Below, piece by piece: positions 1 through 10,935 of a stretch of DNA of 64,000 bases. A program made the position numbers and the translations under genes. The notes under the pieces are model-generated. The model made no database searches. It worked only from the letters and a program-made list of their open reading frames with translations, and was not told the origin of the DNA. Source of the DNA: Ahaetulla prasina (Eukaryota > Chordata > Lepidosauria > Squamata > Colubridae); contig NC_080546.1 in the NCBI RefSeq assembly GCF_028640845.1, positions 31,951,020 through 32,015,019 on the forward strand. Reading direction: 5' to 3'. Numbering within the stretch: the first letter of the stretch is position 1; each line of letters begins with the position of its first letter.

Positions 1-255
1 TAGATGTTACAGAACTACAATTTGATATGAGTTATAGCCCATTAACAGTGTGAGTGTGCATATGTGTCTGTTAAAAGAACCCTTCTTAAGGGTTCAAGGT
101 TGCATGGAGTTCCCCAGACCTTTCTTCAGTGCTGTTCTACAGGGTTACACTGAATTGTAAGGTGCAAATTATTAACGGCATAGACTTAATTAAATTTTAA
201 TAATTTTAATTGATGTATTTTATTTATGGGTCAAATTTGATGGTTTTAATATTCT

Positions 256-287
256 AAATTTTAAATTTTAAATTTTAAATTTTAAAT
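256..287. repeat. Short tandem repeat, unit AAATTTT
   Basis: About four and a half copies of the 7-bp unit AAATTTT in a row. It is a simple AT-rich repeat with no gene nearby. Confidence 0.9.
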
Positions 288-1287
288 CAATGCAAATGAA
301 ATACAATCAATTTTAGTTTTTGCCCTGGCCCACCGATTTCTTTCACATGGTTTTGTGGAATGTAGTTGCCAGTATGGCATTCAATACTATGAAGTTTTTC
401 ATCCTGAAAAAATGATCCTACCCAATTTCAGACCTAAAACCATCAACAGGGAAGGAGCATTTTGAATGGATCCTTTTTTGTATGCTCAGATGTTTAGCAA
501 CTGCTTTAACAAATATTTGCGCAGCTACTGTATGTTGTAAAATGTATGCAGCGTGCACACATGAAAATGCTAGGTGTGTAAAATGCTTGCATGTGTATCT
601 TAACTCCCTAAGGACTTTGCTGGGACTCTCTCCCTTTGGCGCCAGGACCGTAGGTTGCTGATTCAGGGAACTTGGTTTTGCATTTGTGGAGCATCTCTGC
701 AGCAATCATCAAAGGTCTTGGGAGTTGCTTGTACAAGTGAATCAGGCCTAAGGGTGAATAGGAAATGAGAAAAAAAATCGGTGAAGGGAAAAAAGACTAT
801 GACAAAGGATAGGTAAAACATGAGCAATATCAAAGAAATAAAAGACCGGGAAGGAGCAAGCAAAGTTAGCAGCAACACATTTTTTTTTTTTTTAAAATGA
901 CTGGATAGACCAGACAACTGTGTTAGGGAAATAAAAAGCATGAATTGCAGTGAACAAAACATTTGTTATTTCCCACAGAAACTTGTCAAGCAGCTCACTG
1001 TCGTTTGTTTTCACATAAAAGAGAAGCTGATGAGAAAGTCTTGCTCAGTCTTGTCTAAAAGTTGTCGTCCAAGTGGGCTGTCATTGAGAGTGATGTCTAT
1101 AGTCCCAATGTTGTTCCTCAAGTTGTGTGATATCCACAAATATCTCTGGCTTTGTGAACAATTCTCCACCTAGATAATCTACAAAAACAACATTTTAAGC
1201 ATTTCACAAATCAAAACAAAGGCAGAACCCACCGTGACTAGTGAGTTAATGTAAACCTTTTTGGACTTGGGGCAAGTTTGGAAAATA
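288..1287. other. Stretch with no recognised feature
   Basis: I see no exon with credible splice sites, no RNA gene and no repeat that I recognise. The only notable item is a short A/T homopolymer near 880-895. Confidence 0.5.
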
Positions 1288-1662
1288 CAGTTAGTCCTCG
1301 ACTTACAATAGTTCATTTAATGACCGTTCAAAGTTACACTAGAAAAGTGACATGACCATTTTTCAAGCTTATGACCACTGCAGCTTCCCATGGTCACGTG
1401 ATTTATATTTGGATGCTTGACAACTGACTCATGTATGATGGTTGCAGTGTCGTGGGGGTCACATGATCCCCTTTTGCAACCTTCTGACAAGCAAAGTCAA
1501 AGGAGAAACCACATTCACTTAATGATCGTGTTACTAATTTAGCAACTGCAGTGATTCAGTTAATAAATGTGACCATAAAAGTTGTAAAACTCACTTAACA
1601 AATTTCTCACTTCGCGACATAATTTTTGGGCTCAATTGTGGTTGTAAGTCAAGGAGTGGTTG
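1288..1662 (+). mobile_element. Mariner-type MITE (TA target), copy 1
   Basis: The left end reads CAGTTAGTCCTCGACTTAC and the right part has a diverged inverse (TTGTAAGTCAAGGAG). Both ends are flanked by TA (1286-1287 and 1663-1664), as expected for Tc1/mariner-type insertion. The interior carries the phrases seen in the other copies here (cannot-go-wrong markers such as CACATGATC and GTTGTAAAACTCACTTAAC). There is no transposase ORF, so it is non-autonomous. The superfamily is inferred only from the TA flanks and the inverted ends. Confidence 0.6.
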
Positions 1663-1952
1663 TAAGTATGTATTTGATGAAATAGCTATGAATGATACAA
1701 TGTAGTGCTAATAACATAAATGTCCCATGCAAAGCAAAACTAACAGTTGTTTTACTCATGTGTGCATAAAGTCCAGGACAGTGAGATAGAGCATCTGTAT
1801 TAGATGTGATTCTTGATAGTGTCATTAGCACCCCCCCTTCTCAAATTATACTGAGAATATTTTTTCGAAACAGTACAGGTGGTCTACTTACAACCACAAT
1901 TGAGTCCAAAAATTCTGTTGTTAAGTGAGATATTCGTTGATCACCCAGGGAC

Positions 1953-2922
1953 CAGTGGTGGGATTCAAATTTTTTTACTACCGGTTCTGTGGGTGTGGCT
2001 TGGTGAGCGTGGCATGGCTTGGTGGGCGTGGCTTGGTGGGCATGGCAGGGGAAGGATACTGTAAAATCTCCATTTCCTCCCAATCTGCTGGGACTCGGGA
2101 GGCAGAGAATAGATGGGGGAGGGGCTAGTCAAAGGTGGTATTGGCTGGTTCTCCGAACTACTCAAAATTTCCTCTACCGGTTTTTTATTTATTTATTTAT
2201 TTTTATTTATTTATTTTTGTCACAACAATATACACAAGCATCACACAAAATGATTATATAGTATATAAACATATATATGAGGAAATATAAGGAAGTATAA
2301 GCATATATATATAAGAAAAAAAAACAATAGGACAGGAATGATAGACACGTTTGTGTTCTTATGCATGTCCCTTATAGTCCTCTTAGGAATGGGGTGAGGT
2401 CAATAGTAGATAGTTTTTGGTTAAAGCTTTTGGGATTATGAGAAGAGACCACAGAGTCAGGTAATGTGTTCCAAGCACTGATAACTCAGTTACAGAAGTC
2501 ATATTTTCTGCAATCTAGATTGAAGCGGTTAACATTATGTTTAAATCTATTGGTTGCTCTTGTATTATTGCAATTAAAGCTGAAGTAGTCTTTGACAGGA
2601 AGGACATTACAATAGATGATTCTATAAGTTAAACTTAGGTCTTGTCGAAGGCGGCGGAGTTCTAAGTTTTCTAAACCTAGGATTTCAAGTCTGGTGGGAT
2701 AAGGTATTTTGTTGTTTTCAGAGGAATGGAGAACTCTTCTTGTAAAATATTTCTGGACACGTATTGATGTCAGAAATGTGGTGTGGGTTCCAGACAGGCG
2801 AGCTATATTCAAGAATTGCCCTAGCAAATGTTTTATATGCTCTGGTTAGTAGTGTAGTGTTTTTCTCCAGAAAAGAGAAGTGGTTCTCCAGAACTGGTCA
2901 GAACTGTTGAATACCACCTCTG
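1953..2922 (+). mobile_element. hAT-type MITE split by a CR1 fragment
   Basis: Starts CAGTGGTGGGATTC and ends with a matching inverted terminus (ACCACCTCTG). The flanking 8-bp sites are CCAGGGAC (1945-1952) and CCCGGGAC (2923-2930), one mismatch. An 8-bp TSD with CAG...CTG termini is the hAT signature. The MITE is broken near 2180 by a CR1 3' end and resumes near 2881 (GGTTCTCCAGAACTGG). No transposase is present. Confidence 0.75.
2186..2880 (-). mobile_element. CR1-like LINE 3' end, antisense
   Basis: On the minus strand, 2486-2827 reads as the C-terminal tail of a CR1/jockey-type reverse transcriptase ORF (motifs like RVQKYFTRR, LGLENLELRRLR, YKI-like and NRV). A 3' UTR follows, ending in an ATTTATTTATTT tract at 2186-2216. 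The 5' part of the element is missing, as in most CR1 insertions. It sits inside the hAT MITE at 1953-2922. Confidence 0.7.
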
Positions 2923-3477
2923 CCCGGGACACTGCAACTATTATAAGTATGAACCAGTTGCCAAGCATCTGAATTTTGATTACATGATCATGGGGATGCA
3001 TGAGGTTGTAACTATGAAAAACGGTCATAAGTCACATTTTTCAGGGCCATTGTAATAGTCACTAAACAAACTGTTGTAAGTCAAGGACTACCTGTACAAT
3101 TCATATTTTAGATATACAGGTAAAAATGGAAATGGCTTGATTTGGGTTTATTGTGGTACATGAACCCAGCCACTTTGGATCGTATTTTTAATTTGTTGTT
3201 TATTCCTCAGGATGTTGTACAGATTCAGCCAATTACATTCACTCAATAAACCATAATTAAAACATGGTTTACATCTTTAATGAGAGTTTCAGAAGCTGAA
3301 GTAGCCAGACCACATATTTTCTTCCAAAAGTATCTTTCAGGCCCTTTCTTGAAATCTCTCCAAAGTAGAAAGGAATCAAAAACAAAATTGCCCAACGAAA
3401 TTGTCAGAATTTGATGATGAAGTTTTCTACTTAAAATGCATGAGAAAATGTGTACTGTTAAGGAACAGTGTGCATTA

Positions 3478-3600
3478 GAATAGAATAGAATTTTTTATTG
3501 GCCAAGTGTGATTGGACACATAAGGAATTTGTCTTGGTGCATATGCTCTCAGCATATTAAAATGCAAACATCATGAAAAAGTATGCAAAAATGGATTTAT
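3478..3600 (-). mobile_element. L3/CR1-type LINE 3' tail, antisense
   Basis: Reads GAATAGAATAGAATTTTTTATTGGCCAAG-type sequence, then TGTGATTGGACACA and GTGCATATGCTCTCAG. This is the reverse complement of the 3' end seen in the plus orientation at 12190-12310, including the (ATTCT)n tail. Only about 120 bp of the terminus is present. Confidence 0.65.
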
Positions 3601-5500
3601 AAATTGGCAATGGAAAATTGCTAGGAGTTGCTAGGTGAGAGTTTTACTTCTGTTGAAAAAATGTATTTGAATAATCAGTCATACATTTTAGTCTTGAATA
3701 AACAAGACTAAAAGAATAAACAAGTTACCATGGAAAAATAAATTAAAATGTATTGGTAGAAAGAAAAATAGACAATAAATAGAATTGTCTATTACAACCT
3801 AAAATCAATATTTATGGTAAGAGACAAAATGAATTTACTAAATGTATAATATAGCAACTTTTACATTCTTTCCTCTAACATGAACATCTACCTTATTCTA
3901 CAAAAATGAGACAGAAACAAGGGGCAGTCGTATAAAGGGTCAAATAACAAGGTTAATAATTGTCTTATAAATATGAAAAATTGGGTGTTCTGAATAGTAA
4001 TCTGTAACAATTTAATCCCTCATATAAATGCATCTAAAAAAATTTATTCTTTCATATAGCGCATTATATTTTTATTATCTTTCTATATTATTTAACAAAT
4101 TGCTGAACCCAATAAATTGGCCACCGTGTGAATTTGATACTATAAATAAATACACAATATATTAAGCCCATATTGCTATCACACCTTACTGTTGGACCAC
4201 TAGTATTTTGTTTGCAGTTACTTTATTATTGGCATCCAGGTTCAGTGTAATAATTGATTCTCTAATAATAGCCAGCTGGTATTTTCAGTGTTTTACATTA
4301 TTCCAACAAAGTGACAAGTATTAATAAACAAATCACAAATGTAAGATTGTGATAAAGTTACCAGTAAGACCAGATCTGGAGCTAGACGAATAGGCAAGGT
4401 TAACTTTGGATCTGGATAACTCCTTTTTTGCAAACAAATTCAGGTTTGTGCAGAAACAATGTATCAGATGTAAAATCTGGCTTAGTCAATCATAGGTTAT
4501 TCTGATATGCCCTCATAATGTATTTAGTTTTTCTAGATTACTCATTAGATAATGGAGGAAGTGCATGCTAAGAAGAAAGGCATTGGAGTTAACTATAAAC
4601 AACAAAAAGGCACATGAAAAATGTATTTGTGTATCACAACGTTTATGAAAAGCAAAGCAGTCTATCTTGGAAGAATTAGAGAAACAAATAAGAATCCAAT
4701 TCTATACATATTCACTTAGGAACAAGCACTACTAAAACGTGGGGGCATTTCTAAAAGAAATAAGCATACTTCTGCACTGCTAATAATGCCAAAGGTAGCA
4801 TTTATTTTACTGAAAACAAATGTCAAAATTGTGTAAGTGTGGCCAAAGCTTCACCTTTCCACCACAGAATTCACAAACTGCCACAGCTTTGATTCCGGTT
4901 TCATGAAAGCATAAAGTTTCTGTTTCCAGAACTAAGAGGAATGCTATTTAACCCATTTTAATTAGGTTAAAGTACCTAACTTAATTATCGGATAATGTTT
5001 CTTCCATATACCCTGATTTTTATAATACCTTGTTAGATGAAGAGTTGTAGAGAACTCAAAGATTTGCAAACTGGTTGCTCTAAATGAAATTATTCATCAG
5101 TTCTGAAAGATAGACATAATTAAGCTGAGCAACATTGTCAAAGCAGATTTGTTTAATAGATTTCTGTTCTGCCTTTCCTTTGAACAATCAAGACACTTTA
5201 TGTGAAGATCTCTCCACCCATTTTTTTTTCATTTAGTCCTCGAGGTAAATTGGGTTGAGAGACATTCCTTGGTTCACAAGGACAAAGTAAATCTTCCTGG
5301 TTCCAGTTCAGCATCAACTCAATAATTGAGTTGGCCACAGATTCCTATCAGCAACTACTGGAAAAAGTTCAGTGAAAATAAGTAAATCTCCTATCCTTAA
5401 CCTGGAAAGGTCTTACTCTGTCCTCATGACTACTTCCATAGTGGGAGTCGATGCGATGGTAATACAGTAGTAAGACCACAAAGGAGAACTAGGAGAGATA
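3601..5500. other. Stretch with no recognised gene or repeat
   Basis: AT-rich sequence. A short exon-like frame on the minus strand near 4860-4920 was considered and not accepted. Nothing else can be supported. Confidence 0.45.
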
Positions 5501-5506
5501 AAGAGC

Positions 5507-5660
5507 CTGGCTAGGTGGCTCAGTGGCTAAGACACTGAGCTTGTTGATCAGTAAGGTTGGCAGTTCGGCGGTTCGAATCCCTAGTACAGGTCTCCTGCAT
5601 GAGCAGGGGGTTGGACTAGATGACCTCCAAGGTCCCTTCCAACTCTGTTACTGATACTAA
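5507..5660 (+). mobile_element. tRNA-derived SINE with CR1-like tail
   Basis: A tRNA-like head has an A box (GGTGGCTCAGTGGCTAAGA) and a B box (GGTTCGAATCC, 5569-5579). It is followed by the phrase GGTTGGACTAGATGACCTCC and CTTCCAACTCTG, which is the type of 3' end found on CR1-mobilised elements. It is not a functional tRNA gene: it lacks a foldable acceptor stem and runs into the SINE body. Confidence 0.75.
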
Positions 5661-5867
5661 GTTCTTGACCTCACTTGTATATAGCATTCTTTACACATAA
5701 AACCAATTCTGTACTTCATGTGTGCCTTGTGTATTTTTATAAATAATTTTTAGTCCAAAACAATCTATTTTACATATGTTTATTACATTTTCAAGTAAAT
5801 AATTCAATTTTCTTGTGTGGAATAAGCTTAAAAAGAAGCAACCAGAAAACTTAAGACTAGCACAAGT

Positions 5868-6135
5868 TTATTTATTTTATTTATTTTAATTTACATTTAT
5901 ATCCCGCCCTTCTCCGAAGACTCAGGGCAGCTTACATTATAGTCTTCATTCTATTTGTATATTTATATACAAAGTCAACTTATTGCCCCCAACAATCTGG
6001 GTCCTCATTTTACCTACCTTATAAAGGATGAAAGGCTGAGTCAACCTTGGGCCTGGTGGGACTAGAACCTGCAGTAATTGCAGGCTGCTGCTGTTAATAA
6101 CAGACTGCATTAGCAGCCTGAGCCACAGAGGCCCG
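5868..6135 (-). mobile_element. tRNA-derived SINE, antisense, CR1-type tail
   Basis: Read on the minus strand it starts with a tRNA-like head (CTGTGGCTCAGGCTGCTAA). It continues through ACCCAGATTGTTGGGGGCAA and ends in a tail (GAAGGGCGGGATATAAAT, then AAATA repeats) that matches the 3' end of the CR1 copies in this window. The same SINE recurs at 50318-50575, and a relative lies at 44838-45052. Confidence 0.75.
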
Positions 6136-7895
6136 TATATTTGAATATAAGTATAAAATCATCAATGTCACTTTCTTGCTTGACTATAGCTTACTAGATC
6201 TCAAATATGGTGGTTGGCTATTACTGCATTTTGAACGTATCATTTGTTTCCAGGATAGAAATAAGAGAATTCTGAACAATTTCGGTCATTTTTTTCACAG
6301 AAAAACATGAACAATGTTTTTGGGTTTTCAAAAGCAAATTGTGTCATATTACGCTTATTGACCTAGTGGAAAACCTACTGTCTGCAGATGAGCGGAAATG
6401 GCAATGCTCCCTTACAGTGTTGTGGGAGTGGGGTGAATAAATGGGAAGTCACCCCACCCCACCCCCCACCCATCTTTTGCTGCTGGAGTAGACACTGCAT
6501 GTGCTGTCTCCTGCACTTGAAGTAACAATGTACGCTTTCATTAAGTTGCAGGTGTTTGAAGCTTGAGAGAAAAGGACTACTGTGAATTAGCAAGACAACA
6601 GTGGCTGAATAGTTAAGAACCCTCCAGCTCTACTTACAATGCAAGCTGCTGGGAATATTGTTCTTCGCTTGAGTTATCACTGAAAGCTGCCTCTCTACTG
6701 AGATGAATAAAGGCAAAAAAAAACCGAAGGATGACGTAGGATGCTCTAAGTTAAACTGCACTGAACTTTGACCTACTAGTTTCAGGGCATGGGCTACTGT
6801 TTAATGGGTTTCTCAAAAGTGATTCAGTTTGTCCATAAGCCAGGGCTCATGAAACACATTTGCTCAATATCTTAAGACTAACTTAAGCCAAGCACATGCT
6901 GGTTTAGTTGAGCTTGTCCACATATTCTAATATGTGAACCCAGGTTTTGTGTCCTAAGAGGAGCAAAGAAACACTCTTCTTTTTGGGGCTTCATATGGTG
7001 ATTCACAAAAATGCCATATTTACATTAGATTTGTGCATAAATAAGAAACTAAAATATGGACGTCAGTTTTTCACCTCCTTGGGGCTCTTTGGACATCTTC
7101 AGTTAACTAAACATCAAGGTTAAGTAGAAAAGCGAAAGAAAACACAAAAACAATAATCTTAAATGCATCAAAATAAACCTGGAAATTGCACTTATTTGCA
7201 CCTTGCAAAATATGAGCATAAGGAGGGCAAGGTAGCTGCAATTTTGTCACAACTTTTCTAAATCTATTTTAAACATATTACTCCTGGCTTGTCAAGATCG
7301 CCTCCTAATTGCATTTTAATTAACTTATACTTACCAGTACTTGTTCTTCTGGTTGCTTGCCACGCAGATATTACTTATAGATAATGTACATCTTTTACCC
7401 TTTAATGTCTACAAGCTACTATACTTGGCCCATAATAAAGAATATTTCAGGAGCCAGACAAATGCGGGTGTAATTGTGTCTAGAGTTCTAGTACTTGTCC
7501 ATTTAAGATTGTCTTGCCAAAAAGATAATATCAACAATTTATGATTCTGTCTTAATAGTGGGATCAATTCAGTTTAAAATTTTGATTTAATGTGGACTTC
7601 CATTTTGGTTACCCTGTTTATCTGATCTGTTTATGAAATGTGTAAAAATATTTCTTTGTGTGTAAAAATATCAGATCCATTCAGAAGCAACTTATTCATT
7701 TGTACATATTCCATGTTGACAATCCAATTTAGAAAGTTGATTTTATGTAGGAATTAAATGAAACAACCCTGAATGTTTTGCACAGTTCCAATAGCAAACC
7801 AGATAAAGAATTCAGAGCTGTACAGACTTTATTTTACTGTAGATTATCTGGTTTAGAATTGACCACATTGATACTCTCACCTACTTTCTTTAGAG
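6136..7895. other. Stretch with no recognised feature
   Basis: Low-GC sequence with a short C-rich run near 6450-6470. I found no exon with supporting splice sites and no recognised repeat. Confidence 0.45.
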
Positions 7896-8018
7896 CAGGG
7901 ATGTCAAACTCATGGCACACGGGCTGGATGCGTCACATGCTGGCCTGGTTTAGCAAAGGGGGGGGAGTTGCGATACATCACATGATAACGCCCTGATGAA
8001 GTGAGTTTGACATCCTTG
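7896..8018. mobile_element. Short hAT-type MITE (CAGGGATGTCAAACTCA ends)
   Basis: Near-perfect terminal inverted repeats: CAGGGATGTCAAACTCA on the left and TGAGTTTGACATCCTTG on the right. Flanks CTTTAGAG and CTTTAAGG are a worn 8-bp duplication (6 of 8). About 123 bp, non-coding. Confidence 0.7.
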
Positions 8019-8523
8019 CTTTAAGGGGTTTCCTTTGCTCTACTGGAATAATCCAGTAGTACAACCTGGGGTTTGTAATCAAAGGAATATATTCTGCCAT
8101 AATCCTTTTTTATGCATTGAAATCTTCAGTCTTGCATCAGCAAAATAACTGAGAACTTTGACCTAAAATTGTAATTCCCAGTCAATGTGGCAATAGGGAT
8201 AGATCAAACATATAGAATAAGTAATAGAAGCTTATGACAGAAAATTATATATGGATTCTAGTTATTAGAAAGACAAGGTATTGGAGAAGATTACAAAGTA
8301 TCAAGAAAACACGGTGTCAATTTGAATATTGAAGTTGAAAGATTATGGCATAAACTGGCAGTGGTGGTCCTGGGAGTTATAGATGCACTGAGTATTATAT
8401 CAAACAACCTGGATGACACTTAGAAAATCTGCACATTGACAAAATTTCCACCTGTCAATTATAAAATGCACACTGCTTGGATCTGCACATATGCTACACC
8501 AACACAGTACAATACCATAGGTT

Positions 8524-9042
8524 CAGGGGTGAAATGCTCCCGATTTGGACTGGATCACCCGATCCGGTAGCGATGGCAGCAAGTGGTGCGGAGAACCGGT
8601 AGCAAAAATCCCTCCCCCCCCCCACATGCCCAGCTGAGCCAAACAATCATCAGAAGGTGTTTTTTTTTACTTTTAAAATCATTTTTTCGTCCGCTGAAAA
8701 AATGCTTTTAAAAGTAAAAAAAAAAAAGCCTCTAATGATCGCACAGCTCAGCTGGGATCGTCTGAACTTTTTAAAAGCATTTTTTTCTCAACCTCTTTGG
8801 CTGAAGAGGTTGTAGAAAAAATGCTTTTAAAAGTAAAAAAAAAAAGCCTCTAATGATCGCACAGCTCAGCTGGGATCGTCTGAACTTTTTAAAAGCATTT
8901 TTTTCTCAACCTCTTTGGCTGAAGAGGTTGTAGAAAAAATGCTTTTAAAGTAAAAAAAAGTTGGCCACGCCCACCCAGTCACATTACTCCTGCACCCACA
9001 GCCCACAGAACCGGTAATAACAAATTTTACGTTTCACCCCTG
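8524..9042. mobile_element. hAT-type MITE with internal 119-bp tandem duplication
   Basis: Terminal inverted repeats CAGGGGTGAAA and TTTCACCCCTG. An exact 8-bp TSD CATAGGTT flanks it (8516-8523 and 9043-9050). Inside, a unit beginning GCCTCTAATGATCGCACAGC occurs at 8727 and again at 8846. Each unit contains an inverted repeat built from AAAAGCATTTTTT and AAAAAATGCTTTT around CCTCTTTGGCTGAAGAGG. No ORF. Confidence 0.85.
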
Positions 9043-9136
9043 CATAGGTTCTTGGGAAGAACTCAGTGTGAAGGATCTAAAAACTGGCAACTATGATTTC
9101 ATGTTTTATATATAATAATAATTTATATGATACAAC

Positions 9137-9309
9137 CAGTGGTGGGATTCAGCTGGTTCTATACAGTTTGGGCGAACTGGTAGTGGCGACTGAAGGAGGC
9201 TCTGCCCACCCACCTGGACGTAATGCGCGAACAATTCGCATGCGTGGAAGGCACGCACGCATGCTCACATTTGTGAACCGGTAGGGAAGGTAAGTGAATC
9301 CCACCTCTG
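9137..9309. mobile_element. hAT-type MITE (CAGTGGTGGGATTC ends)
   Basis: Left end CAGTGGTGGGATTC and right end GAATCCCACCTCTG are inverted copies. The 8-bp flanks are GATACAAC and GATATAAC (7 of 8). 173 bp. The GC-rich middle with GCATGCG motifs resembles the element at 18433-18634. Confidence 0.8.
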
Positions 9310-9354
9310 GATATAACAATACATTGTAAATAAATTTATATGCTGCCTGACTCC

Positions 9355-9772
9355 CAGTAAAACCTTGATTTGATAAAGAAAATCTTAGATTGTGCCAAGA
9401 TGGACAAATTAACAAAGGAAATTAAAGAAATGGAAGACACAGAATATTATGCAATATGGGATAAATGGTACAACTGGCTGGAGATTAGAAATAGTGAACA
9501 ATAATGAAAGGGGAGAAATCATAAGTGTAAAATGTTTGTAAGATAGTGTATAATATGTATAAATTTAATATTATGAGTGATAGAAATTATAGAGTAATAA
9601 GGGATAATGGGACAAGAAGGATATAAATATTATAAGAGGAAATGAGAGAAAATGTAAATATTAGAAGATTACCGCTACAAAACAGTTGTAATAAGGGAAT
9701 ATATGTTATGTGTTTTGTGTTTGTTACGTTGTGTTGTGTTATAAATAAAAAATATTTTTTTTAAAAAACCTC
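9355..9772 (+). mobile_element. L1-type LINE, 3' end of ORF2 plus UTR
   Basis: A short frame (about 9370-9503) reads like the C-terminus of L1 ORF2 (acidic and lysine-rich, with a YYAIWDKWYNW-like motif) and stops at TAA. About 260 bp of A/T-rich UTR follows, ending in AATAAA-like sequence and an A/T-rich tail near 9745-9772. The family call rests on remembered L1 C-terminal character and was not tested by a search. Confidence 0.45.
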
Positions 9773-9836
9773 ATACATTTAACTGGCAAATTTTAAGTGC
9801 AAGTAATATAATCCTTATTTATGTTTTCTATTTTAG

Positions 9837-9965
9837 ACTGCCTTTGTTGCAGAAAAAAAGAAGCCTTCAGCTTCTGGCAAAGATACAAAGCCAAGATATC
9901 ATTTATTAAAAATTGCCCATACCCGTGGATTTGCTCACCTTGAGCAAATTAGAAAGCTTTATTAG
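9837..9965 (+). CDS. Candidate terminal coding exon of an unidentified gene
   Basis: A pyrimidine-rich acceptor (TTTTCTATTTTAG) precedes an open segment of 42 codons ending in TAG at 9963-9965. The peptide begins TAFVAEKKKP, is lysine-rich and ends in EQIRKLY. A consensus AATAAA lies at 10091-10096, about 125 nt after the stop, so the arrangement is that of a real last exon with a short 3' UTR. I do not recognise the protein, and I found no upstream exon on this strand between 1 and 9837. It might be a last exon separated by a long intron, a decayed gene fragment, or chance. It would be transcribed toward FHDC1. Confidence 0.35.
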   Translation, partial: TAFVAEKKKPSASGKDTKPRYHLLKIAHTRGFAHLEQIRKLY

Positions 9966-10090
9966 AACACGTTGGCAACCTGCTTTTATATTTTAAATTT
10001 TTGGTGACTGCATGGGCTCTACAGAATGTCTTCCATCTAATTCATTAGTAAAGCTAGCTGAGACAGCACAAAGAGTGCTTGTTAGAAAAA

Positions 10091-10096
10091 TAAAAC
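10091..10096 (+). terminator. Possible poly(A) signal AATAAA
   Basis: Consensus hexamer about 125 nt downstream of the stop codon of the exon-like segment at 9837-9965. It is followed by TGTCGTAATCTG, which is only weakly GU-rich. Confidence 0.35.
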
Positions 10097-10545
10097 TGTC
10101 GTAATCTGCACCTGAAGGAACTTGTATACAAGTAAACCCACAAAGCAATTAAGAAAGTCTTTCTTGCTGCCTCAAACTCATCCAACTTTATTCTAAGCAG
10201 CCAATTATTCACAAGATACATTCATATGGAGAAGCAGGGGGAAAAAAACCCATAAAAGAAAACAATTTACAAGTGATCAGCACAGATGTGCATTATCTGG
10301 GCAACAGTAAATGCTTAAAGCTTTTTGGCTAAGAAGTAAACCTATTTTAAAATTTAATTTTAGCTACTGGCAGCAAATATTAATAATTAATTCCTGTTTA
10401 GTGGCTAATTTGGACTAAGGATACCGTATTTTTTTTTCTTAGACAATCTTTAAGTTGTTTTGTTTTTTCATTATACTATTTCCATATTGGAAAATGGATT
10501 CGGTTACTGAATTTCTGCTTAATCCTTGAATTAACCACGTGCCAA

Positions 10546-10655
10546 ACGTTGTTGTCATGTGACGTATCACAATGTTTTTTCCTTTCTCGGAGCTGGTGTG
10601 GGCGTGGCCTGCACGTGACACATCCGGCCCACGGGCCACCAGTTTGGCACCCTTG
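10546..10655 (-). mobile_element. Fragment of a hAT-type MITE
   Basis: On the minus strand it begins CAAGGGTGCCAAACTGG and continues GGCCCGTGGGCCGGATGTG. This is the same family as the plus-strand copy starting at 19827. Only one terminus is clear, so the other boundary is approximate. Confidence 0.55.
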
Positions 10656-10699
10656 ATTTAACACATTACAGCATTACAGGTGCAGGGGATAGATATTAA

Positions 10700-10935
10700 A
10701 GGGAGTCTGTTTGCATAGTGATTAACGTGCTAGTCTAGAAACCAAGGGACTGTGAGTTCTAGTTCTGTGTTAGACATGAAAGCTGGCTAGGTGAATGTGA
10801 GCGAGACCCTTTCTCTCAACCCAGCCCACCTCACAGGATTGTTGCTGTGGTGAAAACAGGAGGAGGAAAAAAGTCTAACTCTATCTTGAGTTACCTATAA
10901 AGTAATTAAGATGAAATAAAAATAAATAATATATA
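10700..10935 (+). mobile_element. Old tRNA-derived SINE
   Basis: The head has a worn A box (GCATAGTGATTAACGTGCTAG) and a degraded B box. Then come CCCAGCCCACCTCACAGGATTG and an AGGAGGAAA motif, ending in an A-rich (AAATAAATA) tail. This order is typical of an amniote tRNA-SINE with a LINE-type tail. Related fragments lie at 13720-13870 and, reversed, 34270-34515. Confidence 0.6.

Larger units (their letters stand above)
1876..3094 (+). mobile_element. Mariner-type MITE copy 2, split by a hAT MITE
   Basis: The left end (1876-1944) and right end (2931-3094, finishing in AAGGACTACCTG) belong to the same TA-flanked family as the copy at 1288. TA lies at 1874-1875 and 3095-3096. The middle is occupied by a hAT-type MITE at 1953-2922, which itself holds a CR1 fragment. 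The pre-insertion sequence around the break (a CCCGGGACACTGCAAC-type phrase) is recognisable in other copies. Confidence 0.65.

Noticed and set aside
4860..4925. Exon-like minus-strand segment (KLYAFMKPESKLWQF-type frame ending at TGA)
   Set aside because: Short, with competing frames and no partner exons or poly(A) signal; likely chance.
5507..5660. Possible tRNA gene (A and B boxes)
   Set aside because: The head is a SINE promoter; no complete cloverleaf, and the CR1-like tail follows.
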